This document shows, in pieces, positions 42,338 through 51,023 of a stretch of 64,000 nucleotides of DNA. The DNA lies in the NCBI RefSeq assembly GCF_034421375.1, contig NZ_CP139779.1, positions 2,604,001-2,668,000 on the forward strand, given 5' to 3'. The position numbers were made by a program, and so were the translations under genes. Source of the DNA: Microbacterium invictum (lineage in GTDB: Bacteria > Actinomycetota > Actinomycetes > Actinomycetales > Microbacteriaceae). The notes under the pieces are model-generated. The model saw nothing but the letters and a program-made list of their open reading frames with translations, ran no database searches and was not told where the DNA came from. Each line of letters starts with the position of its first letter. Position 1 is the first letter of the stretch.

Positions 42338-43230
42338 TCGACCAGGTCCCTCGTGCGGCTCGCACGCCACTGCGCGGCGGCGAAGACGAGGGCGAAGACG
42401 AAGAGGACCATGCCGATCGCGGCGGCGTAGCCCTGATCGCGCGTGACGAAGCCCGTCTCGTAGGCGTAGGTCACCAGTACCGAGGTCGCCCCGCCCGGGC
42501 CCCCGCCGGTCAGGACGAACACGAGGTCGAACACCTGGAACGAGTAGATGACGTTGAGCACGGTGAGGAAGAACGTCGTCGGGCCGAGGAGCGGCACGGT
42601 GACGGCGAAGAACCGCTGGAGGGCGTTCGCACCGTCCAGGCGGGCAGCCTCGTACAGGTCAGGACCGAGGCCCTGCAGGCCCGCGAGGTAGATGAGCATG
42701 TTGAAGCCCGTGCGCCACCACACGGTGGCGATGACGATCGACGCGAAGGCCGGGATCGGCTGAGACTGCCAGTCCACCGAGGGAAGGCCGAGCACCTCGG
42801 CGATCCGGTTGAGGGCACCGGAGTTCTGGTCGAAGATCAGCACGCCGATGAGCCCGGTGGCCACGCCGGAGACCGCCATCGGCAGGATGAGCAGCGACCT
42901 CAGCACACCGCGGGCGGGGAGCGCTGCGTTGAGCATCACGGCCGAGAACAGGCCGATCGCCATCGACACCGGTGTCACGATCAGGGTGAAGACCACGGTG
43001 TTGGCGAGCGACCGCCAGAACAGCGGATCGGAGGCGAGCCGCGCGTAGTTGTCGAGCCCGGTGAAGGTGCCCTCGCCGAAGCCGTCGGTGCGTTGCAGGC
43101 TCACCAGCAGCGCACCCACGAGAGGGATGAGGACGAAGATCAGCAGGAGCAGGTAGTTGGGCGCGATGAACGCGTAGGCGGCCGCCGCCTCTTTCCGCGC
43201 TCCCGCCCGCCGCGGGCGCGCCACCCTCAC
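42334..43230 (-). CDS. Carbohydrate ABC transporter permease (MalF type)
   Basis: 298 aa, six membrane segments; EAA loop LGPDLYEAARLDGANALQRFFAVTVPLLGP. GTG 43230 overlaps the stop of the binding-protein gene by 4 nt; longer open frame upstream is only antisense-free space within that gene. The N-terminal 15 residues are strongly basic (RVARPRRAGARK), placing the N-terminus inside. Confidence 0.92.
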   Translation of the reverse strand: MRVARPRRAGARKEAAAAYAFIAPNYLLLLIFVLIPLVGALLVSLQRTDGFGEGTFTGLDNYARLASDPLFWRSLANTVVFTLIVTPVSMAIGLFSAVMLNAALPARGVLRSLLILPMAVSGVATGLIGVLIFDQNSGALNRIAEVLGLPSVDWQSQPIPAFASIVIATVWWRTGFNMLIYLAGLQGLGPDLYEAARLDGANALQRFFAVTVPLLGPTTFFLTVLNVIYSFQVFDLVFVLTGGGPGGATSVLVTYAYETGFVTRDQGYAAAIGMVLFVFALVFAAAQWRASRTRDLVE

Positions 43231-44525
43231 GCCCCGGTGGCCGCGGCGATTCCGGTCTGCAGGTTCTCGACCGTCGTGGCCGGATCCTGCGCGCCGGTGA
43301 AGGCGAGGTCGAGCTGCTCCTGGAGCACCGGGATGATCGCCGACATCGACGGCGAGGCCACCTGCGCGACATCCTGCGGCTGCACGACGCCCGCCTGCGC
43401 GGCGAAGACGGGTGCCAGCTCGGGCCGGACGTCGAAGAGGAGGTCGTCGTTGAGGAGATCGCCCCGGGTCGGCAGGAGCGACGCGGTCTGGCAGAACGAC
43501 CGCATCTGCTCGGCATCGGTCATGAACTCCAGAAAGGCCGCGGCGAGCTCCGGCTGCGCGGTGTCGGCCGTGGCCACGAGCGCATTGCCGCCGAAGTCGC
43601 CGCCGCCGCGGACGTCGCGGGGGGCGAAGGTCGCCGTCCATTCGAAGGCGGCGGTGCTGTCGGCATCCGGGATCTGGAACGCCCCCGACCACACCATCGC
43701 GACCGACTGCGAGAACCACGATTCGCTGGCGTAGCTGGAGGAGCCGATGGTGTTGTTGTCGGGAACGAACCCGTTGCGGAAGAACGAGCTCGAGAACTCC
43801 ACGGCCCTGCGCGCCGCGTCCGAGTCGATGGCGGGCGTCACCTGGTCGGCCTCGAGGAAGGCCCCATCGGCCTGGAAAAGGAGGCTGAGCCAGCGGGTCA
43901 CGCCGTTGCCCTGCCAGTTGTACGCCCACGGGTACCGGTCGGCGGGGAGCGAGCCGCGCAGCTGCTCGCCGAGAGCGGTCAACTCCTCCCAGGTCCAGGC
44001 GTCGTCGATGCTCGTGGGCACCTCGGTGATCCCGACGGATGCCAGCATGTCGAGGTTCACCAGGATGGCCGAGGTGTCGGTGTGGTGCGGCAGGCCGAAC
44101 ACCGCGCCCTGGTTCTGGACAGCCGCCCACGCCGGCTCGGTGAACTGGGCCTGCCGATCCGACGACAGCAATGACGTGAGATCCAGCAGCTGGCCCCGGC
44201 CCGCGTAGGCGCCGAACGTGTAGTAGGGCACGCGGAAGATGTCGGGCGGGTTCCCCGCCTGCAGCTGCGCATCGATGTTGGAGAACATCTGCTCGTACGG
44301 CACCGCGTTCAGCGTCACGGTCTGGCCCGGGTTCGCCGCCTCGAAGGCGGCGATGGCGCTGCGGAAGCCTGCCAGCTCGGCGTCGGTTCCCCACGTCGTG
44401 AACGTCAGGGTCCCGGTGCGCTGGGTGGGCGTGCTCTGGGGGACGAACCCGCAGCCGGCGAGCAGGATCGGAAGCCCGACCGCACCGGCGGCACCCAAAA
44501 GGAATCCTCGGCGGGAAAGCGTCAT
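43227..44525 (-). CDS. Extracellular sugar-binding lipoprotein, Tat-exported
   Basis: 432 aa, SBP_bac_1 family. The signal peptide has a twin-arginine motif LSRRGFLLG followed by lipobox LAGC (Cys25), so it is probably exported folded and lipid-anchored. The domain begins LTFTTWGTDAELAGFRSAI; EFMTDAEQM is typical near the C-terminus. The sugar is unknown. First gene of the importer operon, with GGAG upstream of ATG and a CCTGA-N9-TCAGG inverted repeat in the promoter region. Confidence 0.92.
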   Translation of the reverse strand: MTLSRRGFLLGAAGAVGLPILLAGCGFVPQSTPTQRTGTLTFTTWGTDAELAGFRSAIAAFEAANPGQTVTLNAVPYEQMFSNIDAQLQAGNPPDIFRVPYYTFGAYAGRGQLLDLTSLLSSDRQAQFTEPAWAAVQNQGAVFGLPHHTDTSAILVNLDMLASVGITEVPTSIDDAWTWEELTALGEQLRGSLPADRYPWAYNWQGNGVTRWLSLLFQADGAFLEADQVTPAIDSDAARRAVEFSSSFFRNGFVPDNNTIGSSSYASESWFSQSVAMVWSGAFQIPDADSTAAFEWTATFAPRDVRGGGDFGGNALVATADTAQPELAAAFLEFMTDAEQMRSFCQTASLLPTRGDLLNDDLLFDVRPELAPVFAAQAGVVQPQDVAQVASPSMSAIIPVLQEQLDLAFTGAQDPATTVENLQTGIAAATGA

Positions 44526-44576
44526 GACATCACTCCAGGGTGTCGACGGTTCGGTGCCAGAAGGCGAGGACTCGCA

Positions 44577-44595
44577 CCTGATTTCGTGTTTCAGG
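44577..44595. promoter_or_regulatory. Inverted repeat upstream of sugar importer operon
   Basis: CCTGA-N9-TCAGG, 51 nt upstream of the binding-protein start. Possible operator; the regulator gene is not next to it. Five-base arms make this weak. Confidence 0.35.
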
Positions 44596-44711
44596 GGAAC
44601 GCTACCGTCGCCAGGAACACCGGGGGCCGTTGCGGGGAAATTCGTCGGGGGCCGGGCAAAGGCGAGCCGCGGGGCGCGGGATGCGGGGCCGACACACGCG
44701 GCCGAGCGCGG

Positions 44712-45638
44712 TCAGTCGCGGGCGACGAGTTCCTCCGGCTCGACGACGATGTCGACCAGTGCGCCTCGCCGCCAGACCGTGAGCTCCATGCGGCGGCCGA
44801 TCGCCGCCTCGACCATCGCGCGCTGGAGGTCGGTGGCCGTCCGCACCGGCGCGCCGTCGAAGGTCAGGACGATGTCGCCCGGGCGGGCGCCGGCGCGCGC
44901 CGCGGGACTGCCCGGGATCACGTCGGCGACCTGCATTCCCGAGGTGGCGCCCGCCCGCTCCGCCACGTCGGCGGGCAGGGCGACCTGGGTGCCCGAGATA
45001 CCGAGCCAGGCCCGCCGGAACCGGCCCTCGCGCGCGAGGGCGTCGATGATCTCGCGGGTGGTGGTGTTGATGGGTACGGCAAGCCCCAGACCGACCCCGG
45101 CGACCGCGGTGTTCACCCCCACGATGCGCCCGGAACTGTCGGCGAGGACCCCGCCGCTCGAACCGGGGTTGAGTGCGGCATCGGTCTGGATCACCTCGTC
45201 GATCACCCGCCCTGCCCGGGTCGGCAGCGACCGGCCGAGCGCCGAGACGATCCCCGCCGAGACGCTTCCCGCAAGGCCCCGCGGATTGCCGAGGGCGACC
45301 ACGAGCTGGCCGACGCGGAGTCCGGCGGCGTCTCCGAGCGGAAGCACGGGAGGAGTGCGATCGCGGGCCTGAAGGACGGCGAGGTCGGACAGCGGATCGG
45401 TTCCGAGGATGTCGGCGGCGACCGCCGTACCGTCGGCGAAGCTCGCCGACACCGACACGGCCCCGTCGACCACGTGGGCGCTCGTCAGCAGCAGCCCGGT
45501 GTCGGAGATCACCGAGGCGCTCCCCGCCCCGGCACCCCGTCGCGAGCGCACCTCGACGGCCGCGACCGAGGGGAGCATGGTCTCGGCGACCCTCACCACG
45601 ACGGTCGAGTAGGCATCCAGAGCGGCGTCGTCCGACAT
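44712..45638 (-). CDS. Trypsin-like HtrA/DegP-type serine protease with PDZ domain, no signal peptide
   Basis: 308 aa. Protease domain with His55 (TSAHVVDG), Asp85 (DPLSDLAVL) and Ser161 (LNPGSSGG), then a PDZ domain (about residues 215-300: GMQVADVIPGSPAARAGARPGDIVLTFDG). Unlike most actinobacterial HtrA proteins it has no visible N-terminal membrane helix or signal peptide with the start at 45638 (MSDDAALDAY). An upstream in-frame start at 45698 would add 20 residues, also without one. CACACT lies 6 nt upstream of the ATG. Likely a protein-quality protease; location uncertain. Confidence 0.85.
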   Translation of the reverse strand: MSDDAALDAYSTVVVRVAETMLPSVAAVEVRSRRGAGAGSASVISDTGLLLTSAHVVDGAVSVSASFADGTAVAADILGTDPLSDLAVLQARDRTPPVLPLGDAAGLRVGQLVVALGNPRGLAGSVSAGIVSALGRSLPTRAGRVIDEVIQTDAALNPGSSGGVLADSSGRIVGVNTAVAGVGLGLAVPINTTTREIIDALAREGRFRRAWLGISGTQVALPADVAERAGATSGMQVADVIPGSPAARAGARPGDIVLTFDGAPVRTATDLQRAMVEAAIGRRMELTVWRRGALVDIVVEPEELVARD

Positions 45639-45723
45639 GCGTTCAGTGTGCGCCGCCCACACGGCCTCGGCGCCGTCGTTCGCCCAGGGCGGAGGCACCC
45701 GTCACCCGGCGCCTCGCCGCGTC

Positions 45724-47196
45724 TCAGGCGAACGGGTTCGGAGTGAGGGTGTACTTCGTCTGCAGGTACTCGTGGATGCCCTCGGCGCCGCCCTCGCGGC
45801 CGAGGCCGGAGAACTTCCACCCGCCGAACGGGGCGGCGGCGTTGGAGACGACCCCCATGTTCAGGCCCATCATCCCGGTCTCGAGCCGCTCGATCATGCG
45901 CTGCCCGCGGGCGAGGTTCTCGGTGTAGACGTACGACACCAGGCCGTACTCGGTGTCGTTGGCGATGCGCACCGCGTCGTCCTCGTCGTCGAACGGGATG
46001 ATCGCGAGCACCGGTCCGAAGATCTCCTCGCGCAGGATGTCGCTGCCTGGCCGCACGTCCGAGACCACCGTGGGCTCGTAGAACGTGCCGGGCCCGTCGA
46101 CGGCCTTGCCGCCGGTGCGCAGCTGCGCGCCGCGGCCGACGGCATCCTCGACGAGCGCGGCGGCCTTGGCCACCGCGCGATCGTCGATGAGCGGACCGAT
46201 CGTGACGCCGTCCTCGGTGCCGCGACCGATCCGGAAGTTCTGCACCCGCTCGGTGACGCGCCGTGCGAACTCGTCGGCGACGGAGCGATGCACGATGAAG
46301 CGGTTCGCGGCAGTGCAGGCCTGGCCGATGTTGCGGAATTTCGCTGCCATCGCACCGTCGACGGCCTTATCGAGGTCGGCGTCGTCGAAGACGACGAAGG
46401 GTGCGTTGCCGCCGAGCTCCATCGAGGTGCGGAGGACGCCCTCCGCGGCCTGCTCGAGTAGCCGCTGCCCCACCGGGGTCGACCCGGTGAAGGAGAGCTT
46501 CCGCAGCCGCGGGTCGCGGATGATCGGCTCGGACACCTTCCCCGAGCTCGACGTGGTGAGGACGTTCACGACACCCGCCGGAAGCCCCGCCTCCTCGAGC
46601 AGTTTGACGAAGAACAGCGTCGTGAGCGGGGTGAGCTCGGCGGGCTTGATGACCACGGTGCAACCGGCCGCGAGCGCCGGCGCGATCTTGCGGGTGGCCA
46701 TGGCGAGGGGGAAGTTCCACGGGGTGATGAGGTAGCAGGGACCCACCGGGTGCTGCGAGACGATCATGCGCCCGGTGCCCTCGGGGTTCGCTCCGTAGCG
46801 GCCCTGCACGTGAGCGGCCTCCTCACTGAACCAGCGGATGAACTCCCCGCCGTAGACGACCTCGCCCCGCGCCTCGGCGAGGGGCTTTCCCATCTCGATC
46901 GTCATGAGGAGCGCGATGTCCTCCTTGCGCTCCTGGAGGAGGTCGAAGGTGCGACGCAGCAGCTCGGCGCGCTCGCGCGCCGGGGTGCGCGACCACTCCG
47001 GGAACGCCGCGACCGCGGCATCCAGTGCGGCCGTGCCGTCGGCGACCGAGGCGTCGGCGATGGTCTTCACGGCCTCGCCGGTGGCGGGGTCGAAGACGCG
47101 GAGCGTGCGACCCTCCGAGGCGGGGCGCCACACCCCTCCGATGAAGAGCCCGTCGGGCACCTCGGCGAGCAGGGCGGCTTCACGGTCGGCGGTCAT
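45724..47196 (-). CDS. gabD: Succinate-semialdehyde dehydrogenase
   Basis: NAD(P)-dependent oxidation of succinate semialdehyde to succinate, 490 aa. Motifs: LITPWNFPLAMATRKIAPALAAG, SFTGSTPVGQRL, MELGGNAPFVVFDDADL (general-base Glu), GQACTAANRF with the nucleophilic Cys near residue 294, and the GabD-type C-terminus PFGGWKFSGLGREGG. ATG 47196 has GAGGAG 6 nt before it; an earlier ATG (47229) has none. It lies downstream of the aromatic hydroxylase on the same strand, 133 nt away, so a link to aromatic or GABA breakdown is plausible but not proven. Confidence 0.92.
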   Translation of the reverse strand: MTADREAALLAEVPDGLFIGGVWRPASEGRTLRVFDPATGEAVKTIADASVADGTAALDAAVAAFPEWSRTPARERAELLRRTFDLLQERKEDIALLMTIEMGKPLAEARGEVVYGGEFIRWFSEEAAHVQGRYGANPEGTGRMIVSQHPVGPCYLITPWNFPLAMATRKIAPALAAGCTVVIKPAELTPLTTLFFVKLLEEAGLPAGVVNVLTTSSSGKVSEPIIRDPRLRKLSFTGSTPVGQRLLEQAAEGVLRTSMELGGNAPFVVFDDADLDKAVDGAMAAKFRNIGQACTAANRFIVHRSVADEFARRVTERVQNFRIGRGTEDGVTIGPLIDDRAVAKAAALVEDAVGRGAQLRTGGKAVDGPGTFYEPTVVSDVRPGSDILREEIFGPVLAIIPFDDEDDAVRIANDTEYGLVSYVYTENLARGQRMIERLETGMMGLNMGVVSNAAAPFGGWKFSGLGREGGAEGIHEYLQTKYTLTPNPFA

Positions 47197-47329
47197 GGGA
47201 CTCCTCGGGATAGGGGCGGTCGTGGTCATTGTGCCCGGGCGTCGGCGCCGGTTCCGATATACATCGCGTACAGCTGGGGCTGCCCCGGTGTGCACGGTGG
47301 TGCACGACGCCCTGCGGTGGTCGGATGCC

Positions 47330-49261
47330 TCAGCGCGACGCCCCGCCGACGGCGGCCACCTCGCGCTGCGCGAGGAAGGCGCCCGAGAGGAAGGCGTCGA
47401 GCTCGGCGGCGGCCTGGAGCGGCAGCACTGCGGCGACGTACTGGTCGGGACGCACCACCACGACGACGCCATCACGGGAGAGTCCGCGTTCGTCGAAGAT
47501 GTCGGTGCGGGTCCAGGCGCTCGGGGCGGCGGCGAAGACCTTCTCCGGATCGACCAGTCCGAGCGGACCCGAGCGCGGCCGGAAGATCGCGGGCACCGCC
47601 GCGAGCTCGACCTCGTCGAACCGCTGCTGGTAGATCACCTTCACGTCGAAGACGGCGTCCAGGTCGGCACCGGCCGGGGTGTGGCGGCGGACCGGCCCGT
47701 CGGGAGCGTTCAGCCACTCGGCCCACCCGGTCAGCGCCGACAGCTCGCCGGCCGCCGGCCGGTCGGCGAAGGCGTAGACGCGCCAGCGACCGTCGGCCTT
47801 GGCGTGGTGACCCAGGTGCACAGGGTTGCCGTCGGCGACCTTCACCACCTCGGAGCTCTTGAATCGCATCCCCACGGGGAAGCCCTCCGCGCGCCGCTGG
47901 TGGGCGGCATCCCCCACGATCCGCGAGGGCGTGTAGCGCGTCATGAAGCCCGACGGGAATTCGGCGGTGCCCAGGTAGTAGGTCGCGAGATCCTGCGGGT
48001 CGGAGATCTCGGCGGGCTTGCGGGCCATGAGCGAGGACCACTCCCGGTCGAAATCGATCAGCTGCTGGGCGACGGGCTTGCGTTCGGCGTCGTAGGTGCG
48101 GAGGAGGGATGCCGGGGCGAGGCGGGTGAGCACGTGACCGAGCTTCCACCCGAGGTTGAACCCGTCCTGCATCGAGACGTTCATGCCCTGCCCCGCCTTG
48201 GCGCTGTGGGTGTGGCAGGCGTCGCCGGTGAGGAAGACCCGCGGGTCGCGGGCCTCGCCCGGAGCGACGTCGTCGAAGCCGTCGGTGACCCGGTGCCCGA
48301 CCTCGTAGACGCTGTGCCAGGCGACCTGCTTCACCTCGATCGTGTAGGGGTGGAGGATCGCGTTGGCGCGGCGGATGATCTCCTCGATCGGGGTCGCGCG
48401 GACGCGGTGGTTGTCGTCTGAGGCGACCTCGCCGAGGTCGATGTACATGCGGCTGAGGTACCCGCCCTCCCTCGGGATGTGGAGGATGTTCCCCGCCTCG
48501 GCCGAGATCGCGCATTTGATGCGCCAGTCGGGGAAGTCGGTGTCGACGAGCACATCCATGACCCCCCAGGCGTGCTGGGCGGTGCTGCCGACGTGGGTCC
48601 GCCCGATCGCTTCGCGCACGCGACTGCGCGCCCCGTCGCATCCGACGACGTACCGCGCCCGGATCGTGCGATCCTCCCCCACGCGGGACCCGGCGACGTG
48701 GCGGACGCGCACCTCGATGGGGTGCGCTCCCTCGTCGGCGGCCGCGTCGACCTCAAGGCCCAGGAACTCCACGCCGTAGTCGGGTGCGATGCGGGCGGGG
48801 CCGAGCGCCGCGGCTTCGGCGAAGTAGTCGAGCACCCGCGCCTGGTTGACGATGAGGTGCGGGAACTCGCTGATCTTGTAGCCGTAGTCCTCGGTGCGCG
48901 CGGTCCGGGTGATCCGCGAGGGGTCGGCGGGGTCGGGGCCCCAGAAGTTCATCCAGCCGATGTTGTACGCCTCGGCGATGATCCGCTCGGCGAAGCCGAA
49001 GGCCTGGAAGGTCTCGACGCTCCGGGGCTGGATGCCGTCGGCCTGTCCGAGCGGAAGCCGCCCCTCGCGCCGTTCGATGAGCCGGGTGGTGACGCTCGGG
49101 AACTGCGACATCTGCGCGGCCAGCAGCATTCCGGCAGGCCCCGAGCCCACGATCAGCACGTCGACGACGTCGGGGAGGTCATCGGGCCGATCGATTCCGG
49201 TGCCGGCAGCGGGCTGGAGGCGGGGATCGCCGGAGACGTAGCCGTGATGGTGGAACTGCAT
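47330..49261 (-). CDS. FAD-dependent aromatic hydroxylase, 3-hydroxybenzoate 4-monooxygenase-like
   Basis: 643 aa, class A flavin monooxygenase with a C-terminal thioredoxin-like domain as in phenol 2-monooxygenase and MobA. Motifs: VLIVGSGPAGMLLAAQM (residues about 35-51), YVVGCDGARSRVREAIG (DG fingerprint), and FLTGDACHTHSAKAGQGMNVSMQD (GD fingerprint). The length and the HSAKAGQGMN form match 3-hydroxybenzoate 4-monooxygenases, but substrate preference needs testing. ATG 49261 follows GGAGAATCC. Divergent from an IclR regulator, with two operator-like sites between. Confidence 0.88.
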   Translation of the reverse strand: MQFHHHGYVSGDPRLQPAAGTGIDRPDDLPDVVDVLIVGSGPAGMLLAAQMSQFPSVTTRLIERREGRLPLGQADGIQPRSVETFQAFGFAERIIAEAYNIGWMNFWGPDPADPSRITRTARTEDYGYKISEFPHLIVNQARVLDYFAEAAALGPARIAPDYGVEFLGLEVDAAADEGAHPIEVRVRHVAGSRVGEDRTIRARYVVGCDGARSRVREAIGRTHVGSTAQHAWGVMDVLVDTDFPDWRIKCAISAEAGNILHIPREGGYLSRMYIDLGEVASDDNHRVRATPIEEIIRRANAILHPYTIEVKQVAWHSVYEVGHRVTDGFDDVAPGEARDPRVFLTGDACHTHSAKAGQGMNVSMQDGFNLGWKLGHVLTRLAPASLLRTYDAERKPVAQQLIDFDREWSSLMARKPAEISDPQDLATYYLGTAEFPSGFMTRYTPSRIVGDAAHQRRAEGFPVGMRFKSSEVVKVADGNPVHLGHHAKADGRWRVYAFADRPAAGELSALTGWAEWLNAPDGPVRRHTPAGADLDAVFDVKVIYQQRFDEVELAAVPAIFRPRSGPLGLVDPEKVFAAAPSAWTRTDIFDERGLSRDGVVVVVRPDQYVAAVLPLQAAAELDAFLSGAFLAQREVAAVGGASR

Positions 49262-49325
49262 GGATTCTCCTCGACATCGATGTCGGAGTCGGCGCGGCGG
49301 TGCGATGCCGTGGTGATGGTTTGTT

Positions 49326-49360
49326 GTTCTATATTCGAACGCACCGTTCTACTATGGAAC
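49326..49360. promoter_or_regulatory. Two tandem IclR-type operators
   Basis: GTTCTATATTCGAAC (49326-49340) and GTTCTACTATGGAAC (49346-49360) share the plan GTTCTA...GAAC, each a GTTC-N7-GAAC inverted repeat. Their centres are 20 bp apart, about two helical turns, as expected for an IclR tetramer. They lie 65-100 nt before the hydroxylase and 53-88 nt before the regulator. Confidence 0.75.
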
Positions 49361-49413
49361 AGATGGTAGACGACGGCCGGCCGGAGCGGCAAGGTCTGTC
49401 GGGAGGGGTAGCC

Positions 49414-50124
49414 ATGACGGATGCCGCGCAGAGCGCGCCCGCGTCGCAGACGCTGAGTCGCGGCATCCGCATCCTCGAGACGCTCGCCGATGCCCGCGCC
49501 CCCCTCACGATCGACGAGTTGGCCGAGCGACTCGAGGTGCATCGCTCGGTCGCCTATCGGCTGGTGCGGACGCTCGAGCAGCACGGCCTCGTCGTGCGGG
49601 ACGGCACCGGACGCCTGACGCTCGGGCCGCGGATGGCCGCGCTCGCGGCCGGGGTCGCCCAGGACCTGCAGGCCGAGGCGCTGCCCGAGCTCACGTCCGT
49701 CGCGGGAGACCTCGGGATGACGTGCTTCCTCGCCGTGCTCGACCACGACGAATGTGTGACGCTCGTGAGCGTCGAACCCCGTCACGCCGTCGCCGCCGTC
49801 GCGCAGCGGCCGGGGACGCGGCATCCGGTGATCGTCGGCGCCCCCGGGAAGGCGATCCTCGCGCAGCTTCCCGAGCGCGCCCGGCCGGCGGGGATGGCGG
49901 AGGCGCTGGTCGAGGAGGTGCGCGAAGCGGCGCGACGGGGATACGCCACGAGCCACGACGAGGTGCTGCCGAGCGTGCACGCCGTCGCGGTGCCGCTGAC
50001 CCTGCCGGCTCGCCCGCCTGCGGCGATCGCGGTCGTGTACGTCGCCAGCGGGCACGAACCCGATCGCATAGCCGAGCGACTGCAGCGGTCGGCGACGGTG
50101 ATCCGCGAGGCGCTCGGCGGCTGA
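49414..50124 (+). CDS. IclR family transcriptional regulator
   Basis: 236 aa. N-terminal winged helix (about 15-75: SRGIRILETLADARAPLTIDELAERLEVHRSVAYRLVRTLEQHG, family motif region), then the GAF-like effector domain with HPVIVGAPGKAILAQLP and the YATSHDEVLPSVHAVAVPL stretch. ATG 49414 has GGGAGGGG 5 nt upstream; in-frame codons back to 49300 lie over the operators. Probably controls the divergent hydroxylase in response to an aromatic acid. Convergent with the enoyl-CoA hydratase gene. Confidence 0.9.
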   Translation: MTDAAQSAPASQTLSRGIRILETLADARAPLTIDELAERLEVHRSVAYRLVRTLEQHGLVVRDGTGRLTLGPRMAALAAGVAQDLQAEALPELTSVAGDLGMTCFLAVLDHDECVTLVSVEPRHAVAAVAQRPGTRHPVIVGAPGKAILAQLPERARPAGMAEALVEEVREAARRGYATSHDEVLPSVHAVAVPLTLPARPPAAIAVVYVASGHEPDRIAERLQRSATVIREALGG

Positions 50125-50166
50125 GTCGCGGCTGGTCGACGCTGTCGCGGCTGTCTCGCGGGCCGG

Positions 50167-50928
50167 TCAGGCGCCCCGGAAGACGGGGCGACGCTTCTGC
50201 TGGAACGCCGCGAACCCCTCGCGGTAGTCGTCGGTGGCGCGCAGCGCCTCCTGCCCGGCCGTCTCGGCGGCGGTGACCTGCCACAGCCGCTCGTCGCGAA
50301 GGGAGGCGATGAGCCGCTTGGAGGCGAGGAATGCCTGCGTCGGACCGGATGCCGCAGCCCGCGCCCGCTCGCGGGTGAACGTCAGCAGGTCGGCGTCGGG
50401 CACGGCGCGGCTGAAGAGCCCGGCCGCGACGGCCTCCGTTCCGGTCAGCAGATCGCCGGTGTAGATGAGGTCGAGCGCGCGGTGCGGGCCGAGTCGATCG
50501 AACAGCAGTGCGTGGCCGCCGGAGTCCAGCAGCGCACCGAGCTGCGCGAAAGGCGAGCCGATCATGGCCGTCTCGGCGACGTAGACGACGTCGGTGGCGA
50601 TCGCGAGGCCGAGTCCGACGCCGAGGGCGGCGCCCTGCACGGCGGCGAACGTGGGCGCGGGATGCGCCGCCATCCGGCGCATCAGCTGCTCCACCGCGCG
50701 AAGGTACCCCGTGACGTCGTCGGTGTCGGGATCGACGCCCGAGATGTCGCGGCCGGCGCAGAACACGCGGCCCTCGCCGCGCAGTACCAGGGCGCGAGAG
50801 CCCGCGTCGGCGGCGCGTCGGTACGCGGCATCCAGGTCGGTCAGATCGTCGAGGGCGAGCGCGTTTCGTCGATCGGGAGCGTCGAGGACGATCTCCGCGA
50901 CGCCGTCGTCGAGGGTGAGGGTGATCAC
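50167..50928 (-). CDS. Enoyl-CoA hydratase/isomerase family protein
   Basis: 253 aa crotonase-fold enzyme. LDAPDRRNALALDDL and GRVFCAGRDISGV (CoA pocket), AAVQGAALGVGLGLAIATDVVYVAE (oxyanion hole). At the positions of the two catalytic Glu of classical hydratases it has Gly (GVGLG) and Asp (LGALLDSGG), which fits isomerase or other non-hydratase members (PaaG-like) better than crotonase itself. GTG start. It stands convergent to the IclR gene, so co-regulation with the hydroxylase is uncertain. Confidence 0.85.
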   Translation of the reverse strand: MITLTLDDGVAEIVLDAPDRRNALALDDLTDLDAAYRRAADAGSRALVLRGEGRVFCAGRDISGVDPDTDDVTGYLRAVEQLMRRMAAHPAPTFAAVQGAALGVGLGLAIATDVVYVAETAMIGSPFAQLGALLDSGGHALLFDRLGPHRALDLIYTGDLLTGTEAVAAGLFSRAVPDADLLTFTRERARAAASGPTQAFLASKRLIASLRDERLWQVTAAETAGQEALRATDDYREGFAAFQQKRRPVFRGA

Positions 50929-51023
50929 GAGTCATCCGTATCACACCCTCTCGTCATCCCCCACCGGGCAGGCGCCGCGCCGGGCGAGTTGTCAGCGGCG
51001 CCTGCGCCCGCGAGAGTGGGCGT

